A model generated the notes under the pieces. It was not told the DNA's origin. It made no database searches and worked only from the letters and a program-made list of their open reading frames with translations. Shown here piece by piece: positions 35,648 through 44,934 of a stretch of 64,000 bases of DNA. The stretch covers positions 124,001 through 188,000 of the forward strand of contig CAWBRT010000027.1 of NCBI GenBank assembly GCA_963791145.1, written 5' to 3'. This stretch comes from CAWBRT01 sp963791145. Lineage in GTDB: Bacteria; Acidobacteriota; Terriglobia; Terriglobales; Acidobacteriaceae. The first letter of the stretch is position 1; every line of letters starts with the position of its first letter. The position numbers and the translations under genes were made by a program.

Positions 35648-35875
35648 TCAGCTGAGCCATTTCTCTGTCTCGACCATGCGCAGCCTGGTCGAGTGCTCAT
35701 TCCGCATCCTGCGGAGCAAGCGTATCCTGGTGAACCAGTCCAGCCATAGAAGGAGTATCAGGATCCAGGCGCCATTCGGAAGACAGAGCCCGACCGGCGT
35801 GATCAGTATCATCAAGGCTAGGTACCAGCGCTTATCGATATAACGAAATCTCAAAGGGGGCCTCATCGTGGACAT
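35648..35875 (-). CDS. Small membrane protein, 75 aa
   Basis: A good GGGAGG ribosome binding site lies before ATG 35873-35875. A basic N-terminus is followed by one or two membrane segments (WYLALMILITPVGLCL and GAWILILLLWLDWF) and a basic tail (RIRLLRRMRNEH). Hairpin topology with both ends inside is likely. No family is recognised. Confidence 0.6.
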   Translation of the reverse strand: MSTMRPPLRFRYIDKRWYLALMILITPVGLCLPNGAWILILLLWLDWFTRIRLLRRMRNEHSTRLRMVETEKWLS

Positions 35876-36058
35876 AATCGCCTCCCGATACGGCCCTTAT
35901 CGGCAGATTTCGCTGTTTCAGTAGTGTATTTAATAAATTTCTCATCAAATTCTTCGCTAACCGGGACGAGGCTGCTGGCCGCGAGGCATGCCCAAAGTCT
36001 GGAATCTGGAATAGCCGGCGTCAGTCGCCTTGCTGAACAGGGCTGCATCCTAGCTCTG

Positions 36059-37699
36059 GTGATTCGTCCCCTGCGCCGCCTGTTATTGCTCCTGCTGCTC
36101 TCCGCCGCGCTGCTAGGCGGCCAGGCCGCGCCTGCGCCCCGGACGAACATCCTCGACTACATCCACCAGGCCTGGGAGACGCTGCAGCGCTCCATGAACG
36201 AGTGCTCGTCGCTGGCCGATCCCAAACTCGGCCCTGGCGCCCAGCCCGTACTTTACTTCCCCAAGGACGTGGCTATACCGCCACAGGTCCAGAAGCTCCA
36301 GGCGGAATGCCAGGTTCGTCTGGAGCACCTGCCAGCGCGCATAACCCATCTGGGCGAGATCCTGCCCGATCGTCTGCCGGTTCCCGGCCTACTGTTCCTT
36401 CCTAATCCCTACGTGGTGCCGGGTGGGCGCTTCAACGAGATGTATGGCTGGGACAGCTACTTCATCATTCGCGGGCTGCTGGAAGATGGGCGCCGGGAGC
36501 TGGCGCGCGGCATGATCGAGAACTTCTTCTACGAGATCGAGCACTACGGGGCGGTACTCAACGCCAACCGCAGCTACTACCTGACTCGCTCGCAGCCGCC
36601 GTTTCTCAGCTCGATGATCATGGCGCAGTACATCGCCGATAACCGGATGGGCTACCCGTCTCGCGCCTGGCTGGCGCGCGCTTATGTTTACGCAGAGCGG
36701 GATTATGAGCTGTGGGTACACACGCCCAAGCTCGCCGGCCAAACCGGGCTGTCACGATACTTCGACGTGGGCGAGGGGCCGGTGCCGGAGATCGCCGACC
36801 ATCCCGAATATTATGCCGACGTCGCTGACTGGCTGATGCGGCATCCGGAGGTAAAGACCCCTTTTCTTGCCGCTGATCTCAGCGGCGGGATAGGGCCGGA
36901 GCTGCGCGTTCCGCTTTGCGCGGGAAAACCATGCTCCCAAAGCCACGACGTGCGATTCACGGCTGACTACTACAAGGGCGATCGCGCCATGCGGGAGTCG
37001 GGCTTCGACATCACCTTTCGCTTCGGCCCGTTCGGCGGATCGACGCATCACTATGCGCCGGTGTGTCTGAACAGCCTGCTTTATAAGGCGGAGATCGACC
37101 TGGCCGGGATGGCACAGATTCTTGGCTACCGTGAGCAGGCGAGGCGCTGGCGAGCGCGAGCACGCCACCGCAAGAAGCTGGTCGATCGCTACCTTTGGAA
37201 CCCCGCCAGAGGAATGTTCTTCGATTACGACTTCCAGACCCATCGCCAGTCCACCTATGAGTATCTGACCACCTTCTATCCACTTTGGGCCGGGCTCGCC
37301 AGCTCCGTGCAGGCAAATGCCGTGCTGCGGAATCTTCCCTTGTTCGTGGAGCCGGGCGGACTAGCCATCAGCCCGCAGGTCACAGGAGTGCAGTGGGACA
37401 AGCCTTACGGGTGGGCGCCGCTGGAGCTGCTCGCCGTGGAGGGGATGCGACGATACGGATTCCAGGCCGAGGCCGACCGCGTCTCCAAAGAGTTCCTGGC
37501 GACGGTCGCCGAGAACTACCGGCGCGAGGGCACCATCCGGGAGAAGTACAACGTAGTAACGCGCGGCACCGCGTCCGAGGTTACGGCCGGTTACCAGACC
37601 AATGTTGTCGGATTCGGGTGGACCAATGGCGCGTTTGTGGCTATGCTGCACGCGCTCCCGCCGGCAGATCGGAAGAGCCTGCTGGCCGGGGAGAGGTGA
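36059..37699 (+). CDS. treA: Periplasmic trehalase, glycoside hydrolase family 37
   Basis: 546 residues from GTG 36059, chosen because it directly precedes a signal peptide (RPLRRLLLLLLLSAALLGG); an upstream GTG at 35924 is also in frame, and neither has a clear ribosome binding site. Both trehalase signatures are present: PGGRFNEMYGWDSY and, near the end, QWDKPYGWAPLE. The enzyme splits trehalose to two glucose by inversion. It ends with the family's GFGWTNGAF. It allows use of external or stress-released trehalose. Confidence 0.93.
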   Translation: MIRPLRRLLLLLLLSAALLGGQAAPAPRTNILDYIHQAWETLQRSMNECSSLADPKLGPGAQPVLYFPKDVAIPPQVQKLQAECQVRLEHLPARITHLGEILPDRLPVPGLLFLPNPYVVPGGRFNEMYGWDSYFIIRGLLEDGRRELARGMIENFFYEIEHYGAVLNANRSYYLTRSQPPFLSSMIMAQYIADNRMGYPSRAWLARAYVYAERDYELWVHTPKLAGQTGLSRYFDVGEGPVPEIADHPEYYADVADWLMRHPEVKTPFLAADLSGGIGPELRVPLCAGKPCSQSHDVRFTADYYKGDRAMRESGFDITFRFGPFGGSTHHYAPVCLNSLLYKAEIDLAGMAQILGYREQARRWRARARHRKKLVDRYLWNPARGMFFDYDFQTHRQSTYEYLTTFYPLWAGLASSVQANAVLRNLPLFVEPGGLAISPQVTGVQWDKPYGWAPLELLAVEGMRRYGFQAEADRVSKEFLATVAENYRREGTIREKYNVVTRGTASEVTAGYQTNVVGFGWTNGAFVAMLHALPPADRKSLLAGER

Positions 37700-37861
37700 T
37701 CCGCGGAACGGGAGCAGCCCGAACGACACCTTCGCGCTTCGACCGTTTGTTCCAATACTTGCGACCATTCTGGTGATTTTCACAACAGTCTAAAATCTTG
37801 CAATTTTCACAAGAGCAGCGCTGGATCCGGGCGTACAATTTGGTCAACAAGGAGCAAATCT

Positions 37862-38098
37862 TTGCCCAAATTTGAGGAGTGCCTGCAAAGGCTGGAAGAG
37901 ATTGTCCTGCAACTGGAACGGGGCGACCTTCCGCTGGAACAGGCGTTAAAGCTTTTCGAGGAAGGGGTCGGACTTTCCAATTCCTGCCGCAAGGAACTGG
38001 ACGAGGCCGAAGGCAAGGTGGAGATTCTGCTCAAACACAACGGAAAGCTGCAAGCGGAGCCCTTTGCCACAGCGAGCGAGCGCTCCGAGGCACGTTAG
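37862..38098 (+). CDS. xseB: Exodeoxyribonuclease VII small subunit
   Basis: 78 residues from TTG 37862 with AAGGAG upstream. FEECLQRLEEIVLQLERGDL, then PLEQALKLFEEGV and a CRKELDEAEGKVEIL helix, are diagnostic of XseB. The subunit binds XseA to form the ssDNA exonuclease. xseA is not adjacent. The polyprenyl synthase gene lies 1.5 kb downstream, a trace of the common xseB-ispA order with two genes inserted. Confidence 0.93.
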   Translation: MPKFEECLQRLEEIVLQLERGDLPLEQALKLFEEGVGLSNSCRKELDEAEGKVEILLKHNGKLQAEPFATASERSEAR

Positions 38099-38178
38099 CT
38101 GGAATCGCGAGACTATTTCTGCTCATTAGGATTCTGGATTTTGTTCATCCGCGCTGGCGGGCTATTGGGAGTAGTACC

Positions 38179-38550
38179 ATGCAGCCGTTACCCGTTTTCA
38201 TCGCTCAAGCAGATCCGAAGCTGGGAAGAGAATTCGCCGCGAAGTTACAGGTTCACTTTCGCGATATACAAGTGCTGAAAGCCCTCCCGGAGCTGCGGAA
38301 CACCCTGGCACAAACCAAACCCTATGCGCTGATCGTCGATCTGGAGATGATCAGCTTCGATGAGCTGCGCGAGATTTGCCGGAGCTGCCCGCAGACCATC
38401 GTCATCAGCACGCATCGACTCGCCGACGAGGCGATGTGGGTAGCATCGCTGGCGGCAGGAGCCGCCGATTGCTGCGCAGCCACGGACCACCTTGGCCTGA
38501 TGCGCGCCATCGTGCACCGGCGCTCTATCACCTGGGCCGCCGCCGCATAG
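38179..38550 (+). CDS. Receiver-like domain protein, incomplete active site
   Basis: 123 residues from ATG 38179. The pattern resembles a CheY-type receiver: PVFIAQADPKLG in place of the acidic pair, ALIVDLEM with the phospho-acceptor Asp, and IVISTHR with the Ser/Thr. The conserved Lys near the end is replaced in GAADCCAATDH. It is therefore probably a degenerate receiver that works without full phosphorylation chemistry. No output domain. It lies between xseB and the polyprenyl synthase. Confidence 0.6.
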   Translation: MQPLPVFIAQADPKLGREFAAKLQVHFRDIQVLKALPELRNTLAQTKPYALIVDLEMISFDELREICRSCPQTIVISTHRLADEAMWVASLAAGAADCCAATDHLGLMRAIVHRRSITWAAAA

Positions 38551-38663
38551 GCGGTCTCTCACTCTTATCGTCCCGGCAAGCGCCAGAACGTTCGCCGGAG
38601 ATTTTCGCCCCAGCAGATGCAACAGCGGCATTCTGCTGGGGCCGCGATTTTCCGGCGCGCGGT

Positions 38664-39338
38664 TCAGTGCGGCAGCGGAACCAGCATTGGCTTCCAGTCT
38701 TTGGCTGTCGGCGTGCGCCCCACATTGATCGCCATGGCGATGGCGCTGTAATAGCCGTTCACTCCGACAATATCCATCATTCCCTTCTCGCCGAATTTCG
38801 CCACCGCCCGAGCATAGGTCACGTCGCTGACGCTCTTGTTGCGGTGCAGTTCACTGGAGAATTCGTAGACAATCGCCTCGTCCTCTGCCATCTTAGCCGG
38901 CCGTCGGCCCTCGGCTATTGCCCTGGCAATCTCCGGGTCGAGACCGGCTTTCATGGCGGCCGGATAGTGCACGGACCACTCGTATTCCTGCGTCCATTCC
39001 CTGGCCGTGATCAGGATGATGAACTCGCTGAGCCTGGGCGGCAGCGAGGTGCGATAGCGCAGATATTCACCCATAGCGGCGAGACGCAGCATCAGTTCAG
39101 GACTGCGCAGCAGCGGAACAAAAGGTCCGAAAACGGGCCCCTTGCGTATGGTCACGAACTCCGCCGAAGCCTTCTTCTGCGCCTCCGTCTGCTGGCTCTC
39201 CGGAATCGCCGGCAAGCGGTTCTGCTGCAGCGTCGATGGAGAGGCCGCGGGTACGGGCTGAGCCGGCTGGTTCTGCGCAAACAGCCCGGTAACACAGCAC
39301 AGCGATGCGAGCAACAGCGCGAAATAGCGAGCTTTCAT
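38664..39338 (-). CDS. Exported carboxymuconolactone-decarboxylase-like (AhpD-fold) protein
   Basis: 224 residues from ATG 39336-39338, AGGAGA upstream. Signal peptide about 1-21 (LLLASLCCVTGLFAQ). The AhpD-like helical domain starts near 70, with MGEYLRYRTSLPPRLSEFII, then TAREWTQEYEWSVHYPAAMKAG. AhpD enzymes have a CxxC pair; here EYEW stands in its place, so a redox role is unlikely. The last part, VGVNGYYSAIAMAIN, is typical for the family. Function unknown. Confidence 0.82.
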   Translation of the reverse strand: MKARYFALLLASLCCVTGLFAQNQPAQPVPAASPSTLQQNRLPAIPESQQTEAQKKASAEFVTIRKGPVFGPFVPLLRSPELMLRLAAMGEYLRYRTSLPPRLSEFIILITAREWTQEYEWSVHYPAAMKAGLDPEIARAIAEGRRPAKMAEDEAIVYEFSSELHRNKSVSDVTYARAVAKFGEKGMMDIVGVNGYYSAIAMAINVGRTPTAKDWKPMLVPLPH

Positions 39339-39587
39339 TGTTCTCTCCTGGAGATAAGTTTGGACTTCAGATTTCACTCCATCGAAATCTACCGCCACCG
39401 ATCATTAGTCGGTGAGGCTCCCGGCGACTGCCGCCTTCACCTCGATACAGCGGACGCCGGGATGATGGCTTTCCCCCCCGGCATTGAACAAATCGGCCCT
39501 GGCCGCTCGTTACTGCCGTTTCTTCGTGGCCGAAACGGAACTGTTCGATCACTACCGAATACATCTTGTATACTGCCTTCTCAGCCT

Positions 39588-40513
39588 ATGCTCAAAGAAA
39601 TCTTGCAACGTGGTCAACAGTTGGCCGATGCGGCGCTGGAGCGGCTGCTTCCGCCGGGGACACAGTATCCGCCTTCCATTCACCAGGCAATGCGCCACAG
39701 CGTCTTTGCCGGGGGCAAGCGCCTGCGCCCCATCCTCTGCATGGAGGCGGCGCGCATGATCCATGCGGGCGCCGGCGCGGCGTCGGCATCCGCTTCTGCC
39801 GGGTCTGACGGTCTGCCGGCAGGCATAGCCGATCTCGGCGCCGCCCTGGAGATGCTGCACACTTACTCGCTGATCCACGACGACCTGCCCGCCCTCGACA
39901 ACGACGACCTGCGCCGCGGCCGGCCCACCTGCCACGTGGCCTTCGGCGAGGCGACCGCCATCCTGGCCGGCGACGCCCTGCAGACCTACGCCTACGAGGT
40001 CCTGGCGCGCCTTTCGTGTACGGCCGAGGCGCGCGTGCGCATCATCGAGGAGATCGCCCATGCCACCGGAACCATCGACGGCATGATCGGCGGCCAGGTG
40101 CTCGACCTGGAAGCGGAACACACGCGTCCCGACGCCAAGACGCTCGAGTACATTCATCGCTCCAAGACCGGCGCGCTGATTACCGCCAGCCTGATCTCCG
40201 GCTGCCTTTACGCCAACGCCACGTCCACCGAACTGCAGCGGGTGCGCGAGTTCGGCCGCGCCGCCGGCCTGGCGTTCCAGATCGCCGACGACATTCTCGA
40301 CGTCACCCAGACCTCTGAACAGCTCGGCAAGACCGCCGGCAAAGACGTCGGCGGTCGAGAAGGTAACCTATCCTTCGCTCTACGGGCTGGAGAAATCCGA
40401 GCAGATGGCGGCGCAGTTGATCACGCAGGCTGTCGGCCGCTCTGGACAGCTTTGGCCCGCGCGCCGATACCCTGAAAGCGATTGCGCGCTACCTGGTGGA
40501 GCGCAAGAAGTAG
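39588..40513 (+). CDS. Polyprenyl synthase (farnesyl/geranylgeranyl diphosphate synthase), frameshifted
   Basis: About 307 residues across two apparent insertions. The first aspartate-rich motif is DDLPALDNDDLRRG, FARM-like D-D-x4-D-D; the second is IADDILDVTQ. AGGKRLRPIL and GDALQTYAYEVL are typical of short-chain E-type synthases (IspA, GGPPS). Near 40350 the frame shifts, continuing VEKVTYPSLYGLEKSEQM, and near 40440 it shifts again to end LDSFGPRADTLKAIARYL. The product makes C15 or C20 precursors for quinones and lipid carriers. An Ala/Ser-rich insert follows residue 60. Confidence 0.9.
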
Positions 40514-40526
40514 AATCGTAATCGAC

Positions 40527-40796
40527 ATGGATAAAGCCGCGCTCGTTGGCATCATCGTTGTAGTTGTCTGTGCGTTTTTCTCCAATCGCTTGAGCAGCAG
40601 CATGGCTGCCCAGGTGCTGGCGCACAGCGGCAGAAAACACTTCCCGACGGCGTTTAACTTCAAGCTGGCCCGGAGCTATCGGGAGTCGTTCGGCACCGAC
40701 GGCACCTATTGGCAGTTCGTAGTGTTGAACGTGGTCTACGGCACAGGACTGCTGATCTTCGGGGTGAGTTCCCTGATTTACTGGCTGCGCGGGTAG
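40527..40796 (+). CDS. Small membrane protein, 89 aa
   Basis: Starts 13 bases after the polyprenyl synthase stop, so probably cotranscribed. Two membrane helices: ALVGIIVVVVCAFF at the N-terminus and FVVLNVVYGTGLLIFGVSSLIYWL at the C-terminus. The middle is polar (ARSYRESFGTDGTYW). No known family. Confidence 0.7.
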   Translation: MDKAALVGIIVVVVCAFFSNRLSSSMAAQVLAHSGRKHFPTAFNFKLARSYRESFGTDGTYWQFVVLNVVYGTGLLIFGVSSLIYWLRG

Positions 40797-40892
40797 TTGT
40801 CGCTGTTCGATACCGCCCAATGTCCGGCCAGAGACCCGCGCAGCGGGTGGAGATCATGCCGACCTGCAAACGCTGCTGCACACCGTATTATG

Positions 40893-41234
40893 TCAGGCCG
40901 TTGCCTGGTACGGACGCACCGTTCGCTCTATCTCTGCCGAGAGCTTGTCCTTTGCGACCTCAAGCTCATACCGCGCCTGCAACCTGAGCCAGAACTCCGG
41001 CGTAGTTCCCAGAAATCTCGCCAACCGAAGTGCGGTATCCGGCGTAACAGCCCTCCGTCCGTTCACAATTTCGCCCATGCGCTGCGCTGGTACTCGCAGC
41101 GAAAGCGCCAACTTATTGACACTCAGTCCGAGCGGGTTAAGAACATCCTCGCGCAAGACCTCTCCCGGATGCACCGGGGCAATCTTCTTGGACAAACGCC
41201 CTCCCTTAGTGGTAGTCGGTGATTTCAACGTCAT
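40893..41234 (-). CDS. higA: HigA-family antitoxin
   Basis: 113 residues from ATG 41232-41234, which has GAGGGAG upstream. The helix-turn-helix of the XRE/HigA family appears as HPGEVLREDVLNPLGLSVNK, then ALSLRVPAQRMGEIVNGRRAV and TPEFWLRLQARYELE. It is the DNA-binding antitoxin of a type II pair and probably represses its own promoter. It overlaps higB by 29 bases, the toxin gene being first, as is usual for higBA. Confidence 0.92.
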   Translation of the reverse strand: MTLKSPTTTKGGRLSKKIAPVHPGEVLREDVLNPLGLSVNKLALSLRVPAQRMGEIVNGRRAVTPDTALRLARFLGTTPEFWLRLQARYELEVAKDKLSAEIERTVRPYQATA

Positions 41235-41487
41235 AGACATCTCCCTCTCGCCAATCAAAACAGATCCGCCATTGCTTGTTAATGCGGATGCTGTACTGTC
41301 CCTCACGGTCGCCACTGAGTCTTTCCAGCCGATTTCCCGGAATCCCCTGCAGGTCACGCAGCTCACTTGCCTCATCCAGTTGAACGAGTTTGCGATAAGC
41401 AACATCCGCGATGCCGCGAAACCGTTTACTGCTCATTCGCTCCCGGCACAGCCTCTCGGTTTCTTTACAGCGGAATGTCTTAATCAC
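41206..41487 (-). CDS. higB: HigB/RelE-family toxin
   Basis: 93 residues. MIKTFRCKETERLC, then FRGIADVAYRKLVQL and the end YSIRINKQWRICFDWREGD with DVEITDYH match HigB mRNA interferases of the RelE fold, which cut mRNA at the ribosome. Key basic residues (Arg, Lys in the RINKQWRICF strand) are present. The bshB1-type gene starts divergently 118 bases away. Confidence 0.93.
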   Translation of the reverse strand: MIKTFRCKETERLCRERMSSKRFRGIADVAYRKLVQLDEASELRDLQGIPGNRLERLSGDREGQYSIRINKQWRICFDWREGDVYDVEITDYH

Positions 41488-41604
41488 GAGGCGATAGTAT
41501 CACGCATTACGTGCCACGTCACCCGTGATATCCGGTCATTGGAGATTCAAATCGGGAATGATGGGGATTCTGCCCAGAAGGACTACCGCTGGTATGCTGA
41601 TCGT

Positions 41605-42363
41605 ATGAACCTGGACGTCCTGGCCATTGCCGCCCATCGCGACGATGCCGAGCAGACCTGCGGCGGCACCCTGTTGCGCATGGCCGAGCGCGGCCAGCGC
41701 ACCGGCATCCTCGACCTCACGCAGGGGGAGATGGGAACGCGCGGCAGCGCCGACGAGCGCCGGCGCGAAGCCGAAGAGGCGGCCCGCATCCTGCGCGTCG
41801 CCTGGCGGCAGGCGCTCGACCTGCCCGACGGCCGTGTCGAGAATACCTGGGAGAACCGCCTGAAGATCGCCCGCGTGCTGCGCGAGCAAAGGCCGCAGGT
41901 GGTTATTCTTCCCTACTGGCAGGGACGCCATCCCGACCATTACACCTGTTCCACCCTCGGCTACGAGGCCTGCTTCCTGGCCGGACTCACCAAGCTCGGC
42001 ACAACCCCGGCTGGCGGCCCCGGCGAGAACGGCGAACTGGAGGCGATCGGTAAGCTTCCCCCGCATCGCCCGTTCAAGATCGTCTACGCCTCGCTTTATT
42101 TCGACGTGCGCGCGTCTTTCGTGGTGGATATCAGCGAACAGTTCGAGACGCGCTTCCAGTCGCTGATGGCTTACCGCTCGCAGTATGCGGACCAGGAGAA
42201 GGGAGCAGGCCTGTTTCCTCGCGAGCAGGAGATTCGCCAACGCATGGAAGCCATGGCGGCGTTTTACGGAATGCTGGCCGGCGTCAAATACGCCGAGCCG
42301 TTTGTGCAGAAAGAAGTGGGACTGGTAGAAGACTTGCTGGCGATTCCGGTGAGGTCGATCTGA
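41605..42363 (+). CDS. bshB1: PIG-L/LmbE deacetylase, probable bacillithiol enzyme BshB1
   Basis: 252 residues. The zinc motif is AAHRDDAEQTCGG, where the usual HPDD is HRDD, and the third ligand lies in GRHPDHYT. TQGEMGTRGSADERRREAEEAA is typical of the BshB1 branch, which deacetylates GlcNAc-malate. Presence of bshC in this window supports that role, but other PIG-L substrates are possible. The C-terminal part (YRSQYADQEKGAGLFPREQE) also fits BshB1. Confidence 0.85.
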   Translation: MNLDVLAIAAHRDDAEQTCGGTLLRMAERGQRTGILDLTQGEMGTRGSADERRREAEEAARILRVAWRQALDLPDGRVENTWENRLKIARVLREQRPQVVILPYWQGRHPDHYTCSTLGYEACFLAGLTKLGTTPAGGPGENGELEAIGKLPPHRPFKIVYASLYFDVRASFVVDISEQFETRFQSLMAYRSQYADQEKGAGLFPREQEIRQRMEAMAAFYGMLAGVKYAEPFVQKEVGLVEDLLAIPVRSI

Positions 42364-44008
42364 GAATCAGTTCTTCGTTGTTCGTTCCTCGTTTTCAGTT
42401 GTCGGCGAAACAAGGGCAACGAAATCTTGGAAACGAAGAACTACGAACGAACAACGATGAACTGCCTTTACAAACACCAAGTCCCGAGGCTGGCTGTAAC
42501 CTGCTCGTCTCGACTGGGGTTCGCTGTAGACCCTTGCGGAACCTGCTCCCGTGCCTCACGCTGAATTGTTGCCGCCGGGGGCCGTCTCGCCTTCGCAGGC
42601 GTGACGACATGGCTCATCACTATCCAGTGCGTGATCGCGTACGGGCGATCCCTGCTCGGGTTCCGGGCTTGCCGCCAATCGGACTAACCGATCACCTGGA
42701 CTGCTTGCGGCAGTCCAGTTGCTGCCTCGGGACTCGTTCTTGCTCTTGACGCGTTCCTGTTCTCCTCAACCAGCGGCTCGCTAGCAGACCCTTGCTGCCC
42801 CTCCGCCTCTCGCCACCGCCAAGTCGCCGGAATCTTTTGGCCAATCCGCCGATAGACCTTCTCTCCGCTTCAGCCGCGCTGGCGTCTTCTGAAGAAGAGT
42901 ACGCAAGCCGCGCAGGCCTGCGTTTGGGGTTAAGCCTTGGGCGATCGGAATACACAACGTCTGCCCCGCGCGGGCTCGCCGTGTAGCTCTCGCCATCCAG
43001 CACCGGCCTGCCGGCCGGCCTGGGGGATCGCCGGGAGGCCGCCGCCTCCCTTGGAGTACCCGGCAAAGGCGCGCCGGCTTTGCGGAGCCGTCGCGGTGCC
43101 ATCGCCGGAGGTCCAGTCGATCCCTGGTTCCCCCAAATAGCGGCTTCGCCGTCGCGTTGCCGCCATCCGGACTGCCCCCAGTCTCACCAATGCGCCTGCG
43201 AAAGCGCAACGGCGTAGTCTCGGGGTGTCCAAGGTATTGCCAGCAACCACCGTTCGGCAGATTGACGCTGCGAGCGTCAACCCGAGGAACATGAACCAGG
43301 CTGCCCAACCTGCCGCCTTGCCAGGCCTTTCAGGTCTTGGCAGGCCGATCCATAGCGCCGTTGCTGGCATTCGATTCCGGCTTCCCTTGCGGTACGGATT
43401 GCGGTGAGCGAAGCTTGAGCCCCGGACTCACCACCAACCAGGAAAACCGTTTGGAACTTGTCAAAGAACGAGTGTGAATCTACGCCGTCCGAAGTGGAAG
43501 TCAACTTAAACCGATAAACTCTATCTGGTTTATTTTCAGTCGAGTGCAGCTCATCCACAGGCCTCTGACCGTTTTCAGTGCAGGCGCTTTCCGATGGCCG
43601 CCGAGAGGCGCACCGGTCATCCGCCGCACCGACCCGCCGGTTGCCCTTTCGGACACTGCGATTAACCGCATGAATACTGGCCGAAATCGCGTGCGTAGCG
43701 CGAATCCGCTGCGCTTGCGCAGGAATCGCAGCCGGAAAAGCGGGTCGGTAACGTTCCTTACGCAGCTAATGTGAAAAAGTTGTTTCTAATCGCAATCAGC
43801 GCGGCACGCCGCAAACACGGAAAATAACGGACCCGCGGATTCGCCACGCGGGGATGGCTGTTCCAGCAGCCAGGCGCTTCTCCGCAAGTAGCAAAATCTC
43901 GAAGAAGTGACCGGCAGTCATCCGATCAGAGGCCTAAACCTTAAATTTTGTACTTTTGGCGGCCCAAGCCGCTGATGAAAACGGCGACTTGGGCCGATAT
44001 TGCGAAAT
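42364..44008. other. 1.6-kb region without convincing genes, rich in hairpins
   Basis: All open frames here are Arg/Gly/Ala-rich, overlap on both strands and lack ribosome binding sites. Notable structure: an inverted repeat (arms about 42369-42395 and 42430-42464), a 9-bp hairpin ctggactgc/gcagtccag (42696-42718), an 8-bp triloop hairpin ttgacgct/agcgtcaa (43262-43280) and ggcccaag/cttgggcc (43961-43995). It could be a decayed gene, an RNA or a repeat island. Confidence 0.5.
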
Positions 44009-44209
44009 ATGAAGAAGGAAGCGAGAAAAACCCGGCGTGCTCCTGTCCGCAAACCCGTCAACCATGCGGGTCTGTACATTGTGGCACGCAATGAATTTCC
44101 GGCGAGTTCCTCGCGCTACGCTCCCCAGATCGTATTTGGCCCGCGCCAGCTCTGCTGGACCGCTTTCGGAACTTTCCTGGTCAGCCTGCTCTGCCTGCTG
44201 CTGAAATAA
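44009..44209 (+). CDS. Possible small membrane protein, 66 aa
   Basis: ATG 44009 begins MKKEARKTRRAPVRKP, a strongly basic N-terminus, and the frame ends with one membrane segment (TAFGTFLVSLLCLLLK). No ribosome binding site is apparent and an opposing open frame covers the same bases, so the call is weak. Confidence 0.35.
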   Translation: MKKEARKTRRAPVRKPVNHAGLYIVARNEFPASSSRYAPQIVFGPRQLCWTAFGTFLVSLLCLLLK

Positions 44210-44288
44210 AGGCAGTTTCAAGTTTCCAGTTTCCAAGCAGACCCGCTTTGCGGACACGAGCGAGTGTCGGCCTAGGACGCTCACCCGC

Positions 44289-44921
44289 TCACAGCTTCAG
44301 AGCCACCGAGACTCCATCGCGCAACGGCAGCAGTGTGGTGTAGAAGTCGGGCGAGGCGTAGAGCGCGCGATTGAACTCCAGCACCGCGCGCGTGGCCTCG
44401 CTGTGCGGCGGAGGCTCAACCACGCGGCCATGCCACAGGGTGTTGTCCGTGAGGAACAATCCGCCTTGGCGCACCCGCTCTCGCGCCAGCGGCAAGACGC
44501 GCGGATAATCCTGCTTGTTCACATCGTTGAAGACGATATCGAACGGTCCGGGTTCTTCGGCCAGAAGCTCCAGGGCATTGCCGATGCGGATCTCTACGCG
44601 CTCGAGCACTCCGGCGCGGCGCAGGTAACCGCGCGCCTCGGCGGCGTTGGCCGGATCGCTGTCCGTGTAGATGACACGCCCGCTCTCCCCCACCGCCCGG
44701 GCCCACCAGATGGTCGAGTAGCCGATGGCCGAGCCCATCTCGAAGACCGTGCGGGCGCCGATCAAGCGCGCCAGTTGGAAGAACAGGCGACCGACGGCCG
44801 GGCCGACAATGGGAATGCGCCGCTTCTCGGCCTGCTCTTCCATTTCGCCGAGCACGGCATCGCGCTCCGGCAGCAGATCGTGGAAGTACTGCTCGATTTT
44901 TTCGTGCGTTATCTCGCCCAT
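44289..44921 (-). CDS. SAM-dependent O-methyltransferase (class I, DUF/caffeoyl-CoA OMT type)
   Basis: 210 residues from ATG 44919-44921. FEMGSAIGYSTIWWARAV is motif I, VIYTDSDPANAAEARGYL motif II, and FDIVFNDVNKQDYP carries the metal-binding Asp typical of O-methyltransferase family 3, which uses a divalent cation and catechol-type substrates. DNTLWHGRVVEP is also characteristic. It begins 13 bases after the UPF0173 hydrolase gene on the same strand. Substrate unknown. Confidence 0.87.
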   Translation of the reverse strand: MGEITHEKIEQYFHDLLPERDAVLGEMEEQAEKRRIPIVGPAVGRLFFQLARLIGARTVFEMGSAIGYSTIWWARAVGESGRVIYTDSDPANAAEARGYLRRAGVLERVEIRIGNALELLAEEPGPFDIVFNDVNKQDYPRVLPLARERVRQGGLFLTDNTLWHGRVVEPPPHSEATRAVLEFNRALYASPDFYTTLLPLRDGVSVALKL

Positions 44922-44934
44922 GCCCAACCCTTTG

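Noticed and set aside
42781..43558. Several minus-strand frames of 90-175 codons in the gene-free region
   Set aside because: They overlap each other in different frames, are Arg/Gly/Pro-rich, lack start signals and show no domain.
43934..44284. 116-codon minus-strand frame opposite 44009-44209
   Set aside because: Composition is low-complexity and it overlaps both a possible plus-strand gene and repeat DNA.
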